Under the pieces are notes generated by a model. That model had not been told where the DNA came from and ran no database searches. It saw only the letters and a list, made by a program, of their open reading frames with translations. The translations under genes and the position numbers were made by a program. Shown one piece after another: positions 1 through 15,915 of a DNA stretch of 54,141 nucleotides. The DNA is from DTPS01 sp049591295. Lineage in GTDB: Bacteria > Acidobacteriota > UBA4820 > DSQY01. The stretch is taken from contig JBAWEQ010000155.1 in NCBI GenBank assembly GCA_049591295.1, positions 1 through 54,141 of the forward strand, given 5' to 3'. Within the stretch, counting starts at the first letter, position 1, and each line of letters begins with the position of its first letter.

Positions 1-59
1 CTCCCGCCCTCCCCGATCTGGTCCGTTCGGCATCCCGGAACGCGGGGGCTCTTGCGCAC

Positions 60-88
60 TTGCACGGTCCAAACTTTTGTGGTAGATT
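60..88 (+). promoter_or_regulatory. Likely sigma-70 promoter of the tRNA-tuf operon
   Basis: TTGCAC at 60-65 and TAGATT (running on as TAGATTAT) at 83-88 are separated by 17 bases, about 33 bases upstream of the first tRNA. The spacing is ideal; the -35 hexamer is only a partial match. It is the only good promoter-like pair seen before the tRNA/tuf cluster. Confidence 0.5.
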
Positions 89-120
89 ATATCGGTTTTC
101 GCGGGGGAACCCGCGGAGAC

Positions 121-195
121 GCCGATGTAGCTCAACGGTAGAGCAGCGGATTTGTAATCCGTTGGTTGGAGGTTCAAGTCCTCTCATCGGCTCCA
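121..195 (+). tRNA. tRNA-Thr (anticodon TGT)
   Basis: Full cloverleaf with acceptor GCCGATG pairing to CATCGGC and an encoded CCA at 193-195. The seven-base anticodon loop TTTGTAA gives anticodon TGT, which reads ACA-type threonine codons. It is first in a four-tRNA group before tuf, the same order (Thr-Tyr-Gly-Thr-tuf) as in the Escherichia coli thrU-tyrU-glyT-thrT-tufB operon. Confidence 0.97.
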
Positions 196-266
196 GGCGG
201 GAAGCGAGTATTCCCGGCTAGGCCATGTTGACCGGAAACCGGGTTGTGACCCTGAAAGCTCCACGT

Positions 267-353
<87 letters not shown>

Positions 354-368
354 CTTTGAAAGTAGATG

Positions 369-436
369 AGTTGATGAGTTGATTGAGTTGATAAGAGGCG
401 GGGTACAGCGCACGGCGCGCCTCTCAACTTATCAAC
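369..436 (+). repeat. Short-word repeat and imperfect inverted repeat between tRNA-Tyr and tRNA-Gly
   Basis: A run of TTGATGAG-like words (369-395) leads into an inverted repeat: GTTGATAAG (387-395) with CTTATCAAC (428-436), extended inside by GAGGCG/CGCCTC with a four-base bulge. It could fold as a hairpin in the polycistronic tRNA precursor. No coding potential is seen. Similar short-word runs recur in other intergenic spaces of the window. Confidence 0.6.
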
Positions 437-463
437 CTAATCCACTTATCAACCGTTGTTCAG

Positions 464-539
464 GCGGGTGTAGCTCAGTTGGTAGAGCATCAGCCTTCCA
501 AGCTGAGGGTCGCGGGTTCGAATCCCGTCGCCCGCTCCA
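464..539 (+). tRNA. tRNA-Gly (anticodon TCC)
   Basis: Complete cloverleaf, acceptor GCGGGTG/CGCCCGC, encoded CCA at 537-539. The anticodon loop CTTCCAA gives TCC (glycine). Its last 25 bases (515-539) are repeated exactly at 754-778, at the end of the downstream element, so this is the intact host copy of a duplicated tRNA 3' end. Confidence 0.97.
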
Positions 540-584
540 AAGAGATGGAAACAGGGAAACGGTGAAGCAGAGTAGGAGGAGGCG

Positions 585-778
585 GACGGGATTCGAAGAG
601 CGGGAAACGGCGTAGGCCCGCCGCGAGATCGCGAGCGAAGAGCGAGCGGTCGCAGCGGAGCGGGGCAAGCCGAGGGACCCGCCCGGGGAACCGTAGAGCG
701 GCTTGGAACGGAGCGAGCGGACTCTGACGCGAGCGAGGCTCCTAGCCGCTGTAGGTTCGAATCCCGTCGCCCGCTCCA
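585..778 (+). ncRNA. tRNA-tail element, copy 1 (tRNA-Gly): structured ~194-nt element ending in a tRNA 3'-end copy
   Basis: Starts with a 13-base reverse complement of the tRNA-Gly T-arm (585-597) and ends with an exact 25-base copy of the tRNA-Gly 3' end including CCA (754-778). The core is strongly similar to the element after tRNA-Trp at 2553-2744. Predicted helices: 585-597 with 756-768; 600-604 with 617-621; 628-632 with 646-650; 697-707 with 740-750 (one T.T mismatch). The last three change in a compensatory way between copies, which supports a folded RNA. No ORF conserved between copies was found. The name is mine; I do not recognise a described family. Function (mobile element, tRNA-processing RNA or attachment-site remnant) is unknown. 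Confidence 0.75.
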
Positions 779-784
779 GGTCGT

Positions 785-885
785 GATGAGGTGATGAGGA
801 GATGGCGAGGTGATGAAGATAGGGATGGCCGGCTCGCCGATGGGCGACCTCCTCATCTCCCGATCCCCTCATCTCCTAATCTCGG
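785..885 (+). repeat. GATGAGGAGATG-type short-word repeats with inverted counterpart
   Basis: The stretch after the Gly element is built from words such as GTGATGAG and GAGATG, and is followed by their complements (CTCATCTCC words at about 850-885). It can fold back on itself just before tRNA-Thr(GGT). The same words recur at about 30481-30516 and 46245-46275. Confidence 0.5.
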
Positions 886-892
886 CATTTCG

Positions 893-968
<76 letters not shown>

Positions 969-1058
969 CACCCCCCGCAGTAGGGACCGAAGAGCCGGGG
1001 GAGAGAAGGCGAAGGACGGCGGGGCGGCCGGAAACGCAGGCTGCCGGAGGCGGATCGG

Positions 1059-2258
1059 ATGTCTAAAGAGAAGTTCCAGCGCACGAAGCCGCACCTGAAC
1101 GTGGGGACCATCGGCCACGTGGACCACGGCAAGACGACGCTGACCGCCGCCATCACCCAGGTCCTGGCCAAGCGGGGGCTCGCGAAGTTCACGGCGTACG
1201 ATCAGATCGACAAGGCGCCCGAAGAGAAGGCGCGGGGCATCACCATCAATACGGCCCACGTGGAATACGAAACGGAGCTCCGCCACTACGCCCACGTGGA
1301 CTGCCCCGGCCACGCCGACTACGTCAAAAACATGATCACGGGCGCCGCCCAGATGGACGGGGCCGTTCTCGTGGTCTCGGCCGCGGACGGGCCCATGCCC
1401 CAGACCCGGGAGCACATCCTCCTGGCCCGCCAGGTGGGGGTTCCGTCCATCGTGGTCTTCATGAACAAGGTGGACATGGTCCCCGACGCGGAACTGTTGG
1501 ACCTCGTGGAGATGGAGATCCGGGACCTCCTCTCCGCGTACGACTTCCCCGGCGCGGACACGCCGGTGGTGCGGGGGTCGGCCCTCCAGGCGCTCCAGTG
1601 CGGCTGCGGCCGCGACGAGTGCCCGAAATGCAAGCCCATCCTGGAGCTCATGAAGGTCTGCGACGACTACTTCCCCACCCCGGAGCGGGCCGTGGACAAG
1701 CCCTTCCTCATGCCCATCGAGGACGTCTTCTCCATCTCGGGGCGCGGCACGGTGGTCACCGGCCGCATCCAGCGGGGCGAGGTGAAGGTCGGCCAGGAGG
1801 TGGAGGTCGTGGGGCTTCGCGACACCCAGAAGACCGTGGTCACCGGTGTCGAGATGTTCCACAAGATCCTCGAGGAGGGACAGGCCGGGGACAATGCGGG
1901 CCTGCTCCTCAGGGGCATCAAGAAGGAAGACGTGGAGCGCGGCCAGGTGGTGTCGGCCCCCGGCGCCATCACCCCCCACCGGCGCTTCAAAGCCGAGGCA
2001 TACATCCTGACCAAGGAGGAAGGGGGGCGGCATACGCCCTTCTTCAAGGGATACCGCCCTCAGTTCTACTTCCGAACCACGGACGTGACGGGGAGCGTCA
2101 GCCTTCCCTCGGACCGGGAAATGGTCATGCCCGGCGACAACGTGGCCATGGAAGTGGATCTGGTCACCCCCATCGCCCTGGAGCGGGGCCTTCGATTTGC
2201 CATTCGAGAGGGCGGCCGGACCGTCGGGGCCGGGGCTGTCACGGAAATTTTGGAGTAA
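1059..2258 (+). CDS. tuf: Elongation factor Tu
   Basis: GTPase that delivers aminoacyl-tRNA to the ribosomal A site. The 399-residue protein has the P-loop GHVDHGKT (19-26), DCPG (81-84) and NKVD (136-139), followed by the two beta-barrel domains. The ATG is preceded by GGAGG. Near the end of the G domain, where E. coli EF-Tu has an acidic loop, residues 181-191 carry C-x-C-x4-C-x2-C (C181, C183, C188, C191), a possible metal knuckle that makes the protein a few residues longer than the E. coli one. It lies in the classical tRNA-tuf-secE-nusG-rpl-rpo cluster. Confidence 0.98.
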   Translation: MSKEKFQRTKPHLNVGTIGHVDHGKTTLTAAITQVLAKRGLAKFTAYDQIDKAPEEKARGITINTAHVEYETELRHYAHVDCPGHADYVKNMITGAAQMDGAVLVVSAADGPMPQTREHILLARQVGVPSIVVFMNKVDMVPDAELLDLVEMEIRDLLSAYDFPGADTPVVRGSALQALQCGCGRDECPKCKPILELMKVCDDYFPTPERAVDKPFLMPIEDVFSISGRGTVVTGRIQRGEVKVGQEVEVVGLRDTQKTVVTGVEMFHKILEEGQAGDNAGLLLRGIKKEDVERGQVVSAPGAITPHRRFKAEAYILTKEEGGRHTPFFKGYRPQFYFRTTDVTGSVSLPSDREMVMPGDNVAMEVDLVTPIALERGLRFAIREGGRTVGAGAVTEILE

Positions 2259-2261
2259 GCG

Positions 2262-2411
2262 ATGCGCGACATCATCCACCTGCAGTGCGGCGCGTGCAAG
2301 CGGCGCAACTACACGACGACCAAGAACAAGAAGAAACAGCAGGGAAAGCTGGAGGTGAAGAAGTACTGCCCCTTCTGCCGCTCCCACCAGGTTCACAAAG
2401 AGGTGAAGTGA
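2262..2411 (+). CDS. rpmG: 50S ribosomal protein L33
   Basis: A 49-residue basic protein starting MRDIIHLQC, too short for many ORF callers. It has the zinc-ribbon cysteines of the C+ form of L33: CxxC near residues 9-12 and CPFC near the C terminus, around a lysine-rich middle. It begins three bases after the tuf stop, so it is translationally close to tuf. The position between tuf and tRNA-Trp/secE is the usual one in many phyla. Confidence 0.95.
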   Translation: MRDIIHLQCGACKRRNYTTTKNKKKQQGKLEVKKYCPFCRSHQVHKEVK

Positions 2412-2420
2412 TCGGATTGC

Positions 2421-2497
2421 AGGCGAGTAGCTCCAATTGGTAGAGCGCCGGTCTCCAAAACCGGATGTTGGGGGTTCGAATCCCTCCTCGCCTGCCA
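2421..2497 (+). tRNA. tRNA-Trp (anticodon CCA)
   Basis: Complete cloverleaf with acceptor AGGCGAG/CTCGCCT, discriminator G and encoded CCA (2495-2497). The anticodon loop CTCCAAA gives CCA (tryptophan). It is ten bases after rpmG and upstream of secE, the common trpT position. Its last 25 bases (2473-2497) recur exactly at 2720-2744. Confidence 0.97.
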
Positions 2498-2552
2498 ACT
2501 TTGAAACGGAACCGTCGGATGGGCCGGCGGGTGAAGATAGGAAAGGAGGTGA

Positions 2553-2744
2553 GAGGGATTCGAAGGGTGGGAAACGGCGTAGGCCCGCCGCGAGAACGTG
2601 AGCGAAGAGCGAGCGTTCGCAGCGGAGCGGTCCAAGCCGAGGGACCCGCCCCGGGAACCGTAGGCGGCCTTGAAACACAGCCGCGAGACCCGCGAGCGGC
2701 GAGGCTTCTAGGCCGCGTAGGTTCGAATCCCTCCTCGCCTGCCA
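2553..2744 (+). ncRNA. tRNA-tail element, copy 2 (tRNA-Trp)
   Basis: Second copy of the element seen after tRNA-Gly. It starts with GAGGGATTCGAA (2553-2564), the reverse complement of this tRNA's T-arm, and ends with an exact 25-base copy of the tRNA-Trp 3' end (2720-2744). The core matches copy 1 over most of its length. Helices: 2553-2564 with 2722-2733; 2567-2571 with 2584-2588; 2595-2599 with 2613-2617; 2664-2674 with 2706-2716. Relative to copy 1 the long helix shows paired changes (A-U to G-C, G-C to C-G, C-G to G-C, G-C to C-G, G-C to A-U) while keeping the central U.U mismatch. It sits in an operon between tRNA-Trp and secE without a visible terminator. Class and function unknown. Confidence 0.75.
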
Positions 2745-2778
2745 CTTTCTCCCTTTTCTCCGTCACAAGAGGTCGACC

Positions 2779-2988
2779 GTGAAGATAGTGGATTGGTTTC
2801 AGAGCCTGCCGGCATTCCTGAGGGACGTTCGACTGGAGGTCAAGAAGACCTCTTTCCCCAGCAGGAACGAGGTCGTGAACACCACGCTCGTGGTTATCGT
2901 GGTGGTGATCATCTTCGGCGTCTTCCTCTGGGCCGTCGATCAGGTGATCTTCAGTTTGCTCAACAGGCTGTTTTCACTCTTTCATTAA
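2779..2988 (+). CDS. secE: Preprotein translocase subunit SecE
   Basis: A 69-residue single-span SecE that stabilises SecY in the Sec translocon. The conserved amphipathic segment (EVKKTSFPSRNEV, about 21-33) precedes one transmembrane helix rich in Val/Ile (about 38-56). It uses a GTG start at 2779 behind a weak AGAGG. It directly precedes nusG, the near-universal arrangement. Confidence 0.95.
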   Translation: MKIVDWFQSLPAFLRDVRLEVKKTSFPSRNEVVNTTLVVIVVVIIFGVFLWAVDQVIFSLLNRLFSLFH

Positions 2989-2999
2989 GCGGAAGGGCC

Positions 3000-3521
3000 A
3001 TGGCCGAGATGCAGTGGTACATCATCCATACCTACTCGGGCTTTGAAAACCGGGTCAAGGAAAGCCTTCTGAACCGGATCGAGGCCTTCGGCCTTGGGGA
3101 GCACTTCGGGGAGGTCATGATCCCCACCGAGAACGTGGTGGAGGTGCGCAACGGCAAAAAGCACGTCTCCACCAAGAAATTTTTCCCGGGCTACGTGCTG
3201 GTGCAGATGCTGCTGACCGACGAGACCCAGCAGGTGGTGCTCAACACCCCCAAGGTCACCGGCTTCGTCGGCACGGAGGCGCTCAGGCCCGAGGAGATTG
3301 ACCGGGTGCTTGGCCACATGACGAGGGCCACGGAGGCACCGAAGCCCAAGTATTCCTTCGAGCCGGGCGAGAAGGTGAAGATCATCGAGGGTCCCTTCGC
3401 CTCCTTTCAGGGCGTGGTGGACAAGGTCAATCCGGACCACTCCACCCTGACGGTGCTCGTCACCATTTTCGGGCGCTCGACCCCAGTGGAGTTGAATTTC
3501 CTTCAGGTGGAGAAGCTTTAG
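3000..3521 (+). CDS. nusG: Transcription termination/antitermination protein NusG
   Basis: A 173-residue protein: NGN domain at the N terminus (QWYIIHTYSGFE, then a FFPGYVLVQ segment) and a C-terminal KOW domain (GEKVKIIEGPFASFQGVV). It binds RNA polymerase and links it to Rho or the ribosome. The ATG at 3000 is chosen because the NGN domain starts right there; upstream in-frame sequence overlaps secE and is not conserved in type. Gap to secE is 11 bases. Confidence 0.97.
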   Translation: MAEMQWYIIHTYSGFENRVKESLLNRIEAFGLGEHFGEVMIPTENVVEVRNGKKHVSTKKFFPGYVLVQMLLTDETQQVVLNTPKVTGFVGTEALRPEEIDRVLGHMTRATEAPKPKYSFEPGEKVKIIEGPFASFQGVVDKVNPDHSTLTVLVTIFGRSTPVELNFLQVEKL

Positions 3522-3567
3522 GAGAGAAACCGCGGAGCGCGAGGTGCGACTAGGCAGAACAAGGCTT

Positions 3568-3601
3568 CCTAATCGCCGAATCGCCAATCGCCTAATCGCC
3601 A
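3568..3601 (+). repeat. AATCGCC short-word repeat between nusG and rplK
   Basis: Five imperfect copies of a seven- to eight-base word (CTAATCGCC, GAATCGCC, CAATCGCC, CTAATCGCC) occupy the only gap in the nusG-rplK run. They lie just upstream of the rplK ribosome-binding region and have no coding role that I can see. Confidence 0.7.
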
Positions 3602-3614
3602 AGCGGAGCGAGCC

Positions 3615-4040
3615 ATGGCCAAAAAGATCATCGCGGAAGTGAAATTGCAGATTCCGGCGGGGAACGCCAACCCGGCCCCGCCCGTGGGCCCGGCGCTGGG
3701 CCAACACGGCGTGAACATCATGGGATTCTGCAAGGATTTTAACGCCAAAACGAAGGGGCAGGAGGGTTTCATCATTCCGGTGGTGATCACGGTCTACGGC
3801 GACCGCTCCTTCAGCTTCATCACCAAGACCCCTCCGGCCTCCGACCTCCTCAAGAAGGCGGCGAGCATCGCCAAGGGGTCGGGCGAGCCGAACAAGAACA
3901 AGGTGGGAAGGGTCACGCACAAGCAGATCGAAGAGATCGCCAAGACCAAGATGAAGGACCTGAACACCACCTCCATCGAAAGTGCCATCCGCACCATCTC
4001 GGGGTCGGCCCGCAGCATGGGGCTGGAGATCGTGGACTAA
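3615..4040 (+). CDS. rplK: 50S ribosomal protein L11
   Basis: A 141-residue L11 with the N-terminal PAGNANPAPPVGPALGQHGVN segment shortened in writing here as PAGxAxPAPPVGPALGQ (about 16-32) and the rRNA-binding C-terminal domain (IEEIAKTKMKDLN, ending GSARSMGLEI). It forms the GTPase-associated centre with 23S rRNA. The ATG follows AGCGGAGCGAGCC. It is co-directional with rplA ten bases later. Confidence 0.98.
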   Translation: MAKKIIAEVKLQIPAGNANPAPPVGPALGQHGVNIMGFCKDFNAKTKGQEGFIIPVVITVYGDRSFSFITKTPPASDLLKKAASIAKGSGEPNKNKVGRVTHKQIEEIAKTKMKDLNTTSIESAIRTISGSARSMGLEIVD

Positions 4041-4050
4041 GGAGCCGTCT

Positions 4051-4737
4051 ATGGGCAAGACAGGAAAGAAATACAAGGCGGCGGCGGGGCAGATCGAGGC
4101 CAGGGAATACCCCATTCCCGAGGCGCTGGGGCTCCTCAGGAAGGTGGCCTACGCCGGCTTCGACGAGACCGTTGAGGTCAGCATGAACCTCGGCGTGGAC
4201 CCCAAGCACGCCGACCAGATGGTGCGCGGTACCACCGTGCTGCCGAACGGCCTGGGCCGCAGCGTCCGGGTGCTGGTGATCGCGCAGGGCGAGAAGCAGA
4301 AGGAGGCCGAAGCCGCCGGAGCCGACGTGGTCATGGCCGAGGAGGCGGTGGCCAAGATCCAGGGCGGCTGGCTGGAGTTCGAGGCGGTCGTGGCGACGCC
4401 CGACATGATGAAGGAGGTCGGCAAGCTGGGTAAGGTGCTGGGGCCGCGCGGGCTCATGCCCAACCCCAAGCTCGGCACCGTCACCTTCGACGTGGGCCAG
4501 GCCGTGAGGGACCTCAAGGCGGGCAAGGTGGAGTTCCGCGTGGACAAGACGGGGATCATCCACTGCCCCGTGGGCAAGAAGTCGTTCGAGGAAGGCAAGC
4601 TCCAGGAGAACCTCACGAGCCTATTCGAGGCGGTGGTAAGGGCCAAGCCCGCCGCGGCCAAGGGCAAGTACATCAAGAGCGCCTACCTCTGCACCAGCAT
4701 GAGTCCCAGCATCCGGCTGGACGTTTCTGGATTCTAA
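4051..4737 (+). CDS. rplA: 50S ribosomal protein L1
   Basis: A 228-residue L1, the L1-stalk protein, usually also the translational repressor of rplK-rplA. The ATG at 4051 is preceded by AAGGAG and gives a start MGKTGKKYK of normal type. Conserved L1 segments are present: LGPRGLMPNPKLGTV (about 130-144) and FRVDKTGIIHCPVGK (about 161-175). It is followed ten bases later by rplJ. Confidence 0.98.
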   Translation: MGKTGKKYKAAAGQIEAREYPIPEALGLLRKVAYAGFDETVEVSMNLGVDPKHADQMVRGTTVLPNGLGRSVRVLVIAQGEKQKEAEAAGADVVMAEEAVAKIQGGWLEFEAVVATPDMMKEVGKLGKVLGPRGLMPNPKLGTVTFDVGQAVRDLKAGKVEFRVDKTGIIHCPVGKKSFEEGKLQENLTSLFEAVVRAKPAAAKGKYIKSAYLCTSMSPSIRLDVSGF

Positions 4738-4747
4738 GGAGGGCGCT

Positions 4748-5266
4748 GTGAACCGGGCCGAGAAACAGGGAGCGATCGAGGCGATCCGCGAGGTGATCCA
4801 GGGGAACGAAGCCTTCTACCTGGTCGACTTCAAGGGCCTCAAGGTCAAGGAAATCAGCAGCCTTCGAGACCGGGTGCGGCAGTCTTCGGGGTCTTTGCGG
4901 GTGGTCAAGAACACCCTCCTGAAGAAGGCATCCGAGGGTACCGACCTTTCGGGCGCCGATGCCTGGATGGTGGGACCCACGGCCATCGCTTGGTCTCAGC
5001 GGGACCCGATCCCTCTGGCGAAGGTGCTGGTGGATTTCTCCAAGGAGAATCCCAACCTGAAGGTGAAGGGCGGCGTCATCGACGGCAGGGCCGTGGATGC
5101 CGTCGCGGTGGAGGTGCTGTCCAAGCTGCCCGGTCTCGACGGTATCCGGGCTCAGCTCATCGGGCTGTTGCAGGCGCCCGCCACGAAACTCGCGACACTC
5201 TTGCAAACCCCCGCACGGAACGTGGCAGTCTGCCTCTCCGAGCGCGGCAAGCAAACCGTAGAGTAG
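4748..5266 (+). CDS. rplJ: 50S ribosomal protein L10
   Basis: A 172-residue L10 (P0), the base of the L7/L12 stalk. Typical features: an early AIEAIREVIQ helix, DFKGLKVKEI, VVKNTLLKKA, and a C-terminal helix region for L12 dimers. GTG start at 4748 behind AAGGAGGG. Only ten bases separate it from rplA, so the long L10-binding leader found before rplJ in many bacteria is absent here. Confidence 0.97.
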   Translation: MNRAEKQGAIEAIREVIQGNEAFYLVDFKGLKVKEISSLRDRVRQSSGSLRVVKNTLLKKASEGTDLSGADAWMVGPTAIAWSQRDPIPLAKVLVDFSKENPNLKVKGGVIDGRAVDAVAVEVLSKLPGLDGIRAQLIGLLQAPATKLATLLQTPARNVAVCLSERGKQTVE

Positions 5267-5288
5267 GTAACGAAGGAGGAGTTCCACC

Positions 5289-5660
5289 ATGGCCGACCTG
5301 AATACGATCGTCGAAGAACTGAGCGCCCTGACCGTGCTGGAGGCCGCTCAGTTGAGCAAGATGCTGGAAGAGAAGTGGGGCGTGTCCGCCGCCGCGGCCG
5401 CTCCGGTCATGATGGCTGCGCCCGGCGCCGCCGCACCGGCCGAGGAGAAGACCGAGTTCGACGTCATCCTCAAGGCTGCCGGCGAAAAGAAGATCGAGGT
5501 CATCAAAGTGGTCCGCGAGATCACGAGCCTCGGTCTGAAGGAAGCCAAGGAGCTGGTCGAGGCCGCCCCGAAGACCCTGAAGGAAGCGGTCACCAAGGAC
5601 GAGGCCGAGGCCATCAAGAAAAAGTTCGAGGAGAAGGGCGCGACTGTCGAGATCAAATAG
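5289..5660 (+). CDS. rplL: 50S ribosomal protein L7/L12
   Basis: A 123-residue acidic stalk protein: N-terminal dimerisation helices (1-32), an Ala/Pro-rich hinge (about 33-52), and the C-terminal domain with KxxEVIKVVREIT and LGLKEAKELVE that recruits translation factors. Strong AAGGAGG before the ATG fits the need for multiple copies per ribosome. It is followed by an attenuator-like hairpin before rpoB. Confidence 0.98.
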   Translation: MADLNTIVEELSALTVLEAAQLSKMLEEKWGVSAAAAAPVMMAAPGAAAPAEEKTEFDVILKAAGEKKIEVIKVVREITSLGLKEAKELVEAAPKTLKEAVTKDEAEAIKKKFEEKGATVEIK

Positions 5661-5684
5661 CTTGTGCCTAGACAGTGCGAGGCC

Positions 5685-5727
5685 GGGCAGGGCGCCTGCG
5701 GGCGTACCCTGCCCGTGTGCCTTTTTT
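5685..5727 (+). terminator. Attenuator-like terminator between rplL and rpoB
   Basis: GGGCAGGG (5685-5692) pairs with CCCTGCCC (5707-5714), followed after seven bases by a six-T run (5722-5727). This position is where partial terminators lower rpoBC expression relative to ribosomal proteins in other bacteria. A second GC-rich hairpin (5770-5776 with 5787-5793) follows in the 261-base gap, with no T-run. Confidence 0.7.
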
Positions 5728-5921
5728 CCTGTATCATGGGCACAGCCAGTCCCGACAGGAAATCGGATGGGCCCGGACGTCTCCGCCCGGGCCGAGGTCC
5801 GAAGATATGGTACCAGCGGAGCGGTTCGAAGAGAAGCAACGGCCCACGGTCGCGACACCGGACCGATCCGCCCAGAGCATGACCCTTTTGCCCCTTTCGG
5901 CTTCGTTTAGGAGAAGGCCTG

Positions 5922-10229
<4,308 letters not shown>

Positions 10230-10250
10230 CGTCGAGGGGGTAGTGCCTTG

Positions 10251-14762
<4,512 letters not shown>

Positions 14763-14792
14763 GCTTCCTCTTCATCATGACTGCCACACCCA

Positions 14793-14816
14793 GGGGGCGG
14801 GAGCGATCCCGCCCCC
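14793..14816 (+). terminator. GC-rich hairpin after rpoC
   Basis: GGGGGCGGG (14793-14801) pairs perfectly with CCCGCCCCC (14808-14816) 30 bases after the rpoC stop. The T-tract is poor (TCGCCGTTTCC), so it may be a weak intrinsic terminator or only protect the 3' end. Confidence 0.55.
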
Positions 14817-15633
14817 TCGCCGTTTCCGATCCGTGGCCGGGCCTCGGCCGCGCCTTTGGCGCGGCGCTGGGGCCCTGAGCCGGGCGCGCCCACGCCAGCG
14901 TGGTCGCGCTCCGTCCTCAGGCCCTCAGCCGCCCTTTGGGCGCCAGGCCCGGCTTTCCTGGTGTGTGCCGTTGACCCCCACTGTCCGTGTTTGCGCCGGC
15001 GGCGACGGACCTCCTGCTTCGTCAGCTTTCGGCGCCCACATCCTCAGCGTACAGGGAGTACGCTTGCGGTGTGGTCGCCTCACCTTCCTCGCATGAGGCC
15101 CATCGGCGCCGGAACGCGCCTTCCTCCGCTTCGCTTCGGAAGGCAGACCGCTCAAGGGAGGCCTGGAGCTATTTTGGACAGCCACGGGACACGATGATCC
15201 TCTCCCTGTCTCCATCTCTCGCCTCATCGTCCAGGGCGGTGATAGCGCTGTTTCACCCGCGAGCAGATCGTCCATTTCATCGGACCGGGGCGGGAAAGGC
15301 CCTAAAAACGGTTGCCCTGCAGCGGGCGCGCAGGTGGATGCCCGCGTCGGGCGGCTCTTGCCGGGGGGGGGGGGGAGAGAGGCCATGGGTGGAAACTTGG
15401 GAGGCGCACGGGCGATGGGCAAGGGGACGGAGTGGTGAAGGGGCGATCGCCTGGCCGTCTATCCCGTCTGCCCATTTCGTCGGTCTAAGCACCGCCGAGG
15501 AAGGTGTGCTAGCCTTGCCAAGAGGTCATTATGCAGGGGAGCGGGGACATTTGCTGCGATAGGCAGCCCATTTCAACGATATGCGGCTGTTGTGCGGCCC
15601 GTGTCATCGGCCGAATACGCGTTAGGAGGCGGC
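14817..15633. repeat. Repeat-rich intergenic region after rpoC
   Basis: No supported gene in over 800 bases. It holds several small perfect hairpins: GCCGCGCC/GGCGCGGC (14847-14865), CGCCC/GGGCG near 14935, and GCGTAC/GTACGC (15047-15063). A segment at 15126-15185 resembles the reverse complement of the last 61 bases of the window (54081-54141), including a shared TTTTGGACAGCCA. A 13-base G homopolymer lies at 15363-15375. It looks like accumulated intergenic repeat elements. Confidence 0.6.
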
Positions 15634-15915
15634 ATGACCAGTAGCCCGTCGCAAGATGAGGCATTCGATGAATTTAACTGTATGGGAGAGAGCGCTGTCT
15701 CCGCTGCTCAGCTTGCCGGACGTTGGAGACAGAAGGGCCCAGATTGGGACGCATGGGCGCAAGTGTGGTTGAGGGGAGTGGAATCGGCTAGGCGTGATGC
15801 GCGAGAAGCAGAAACGCGGGCCATCGCTCGGCGTGCCAACATCATCGCTATCATCGCGGCGGCCTTCGCTGCCGTATCCGCAATCACCGCCATACTTGTC
15901 GCAGTGTACAAGTGA
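15634..15915 (+). CDS. Small predicted membrane protein, function unknown
   Basis: A 93-residue protein not recognised. The N-terminal two thirds are hydrophilic and charged (MTSSPSQDEAFDEFN, then WRQKGPDWDAWAQVW), and the C terminus is one strong transmembrane helix (about 69-91, IIAIIAAAFAAVSAITAIL). The ATG at 15634 has TAGGAGG seven bases upstream, which argues for a real gene. It overlaps the start of the next gene (GTGA), suggesting coupling. It lies in a repeat-rich spacer, so acquisition by transfer is possible. Confidence 0.6.
   Translation: MTSSPSQDEAFDEFNCMGESAVSAAQLAGRWRQKGPDWDAWAQVWLRGVESARRDAREAETRAIARRANIIAIIAAAFAAVSAITAILVAVYK

Noticed and set aside
754..778. Second tRNA-Gly gene (and 2720-2744 as a second tRNA-Trp)
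   Set aside because: Only the T-loop side and acceptor 3' strand with CCA are present; D-arm and anticodon arm are missing, so these are partial copies within the element.
585..778. Group I intron or classical integrative element at the tRNA
   Set aside because: No group I core segments, no interruption of the tRNA (it is complete before the element), and no integrase or other ORF in under 200 bases.
432..872. Protein-coding ORFs on the minus strand across the tRNA-Gly region
   Set aside because: They are antisense to the tRNA and the structured element; their similarity at 2272-2766 reflects the element, with no ribosome sites.
15567..15626. attC site before the small membrane protein gene (ends GCGTTAGGAGG)
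   Set aside because: The R' heptamer is imperfect (GTTAGGA), the R'' match is poor (TTTCAAC) and the hairpin has only a short CGGCC/GGCCG stem.
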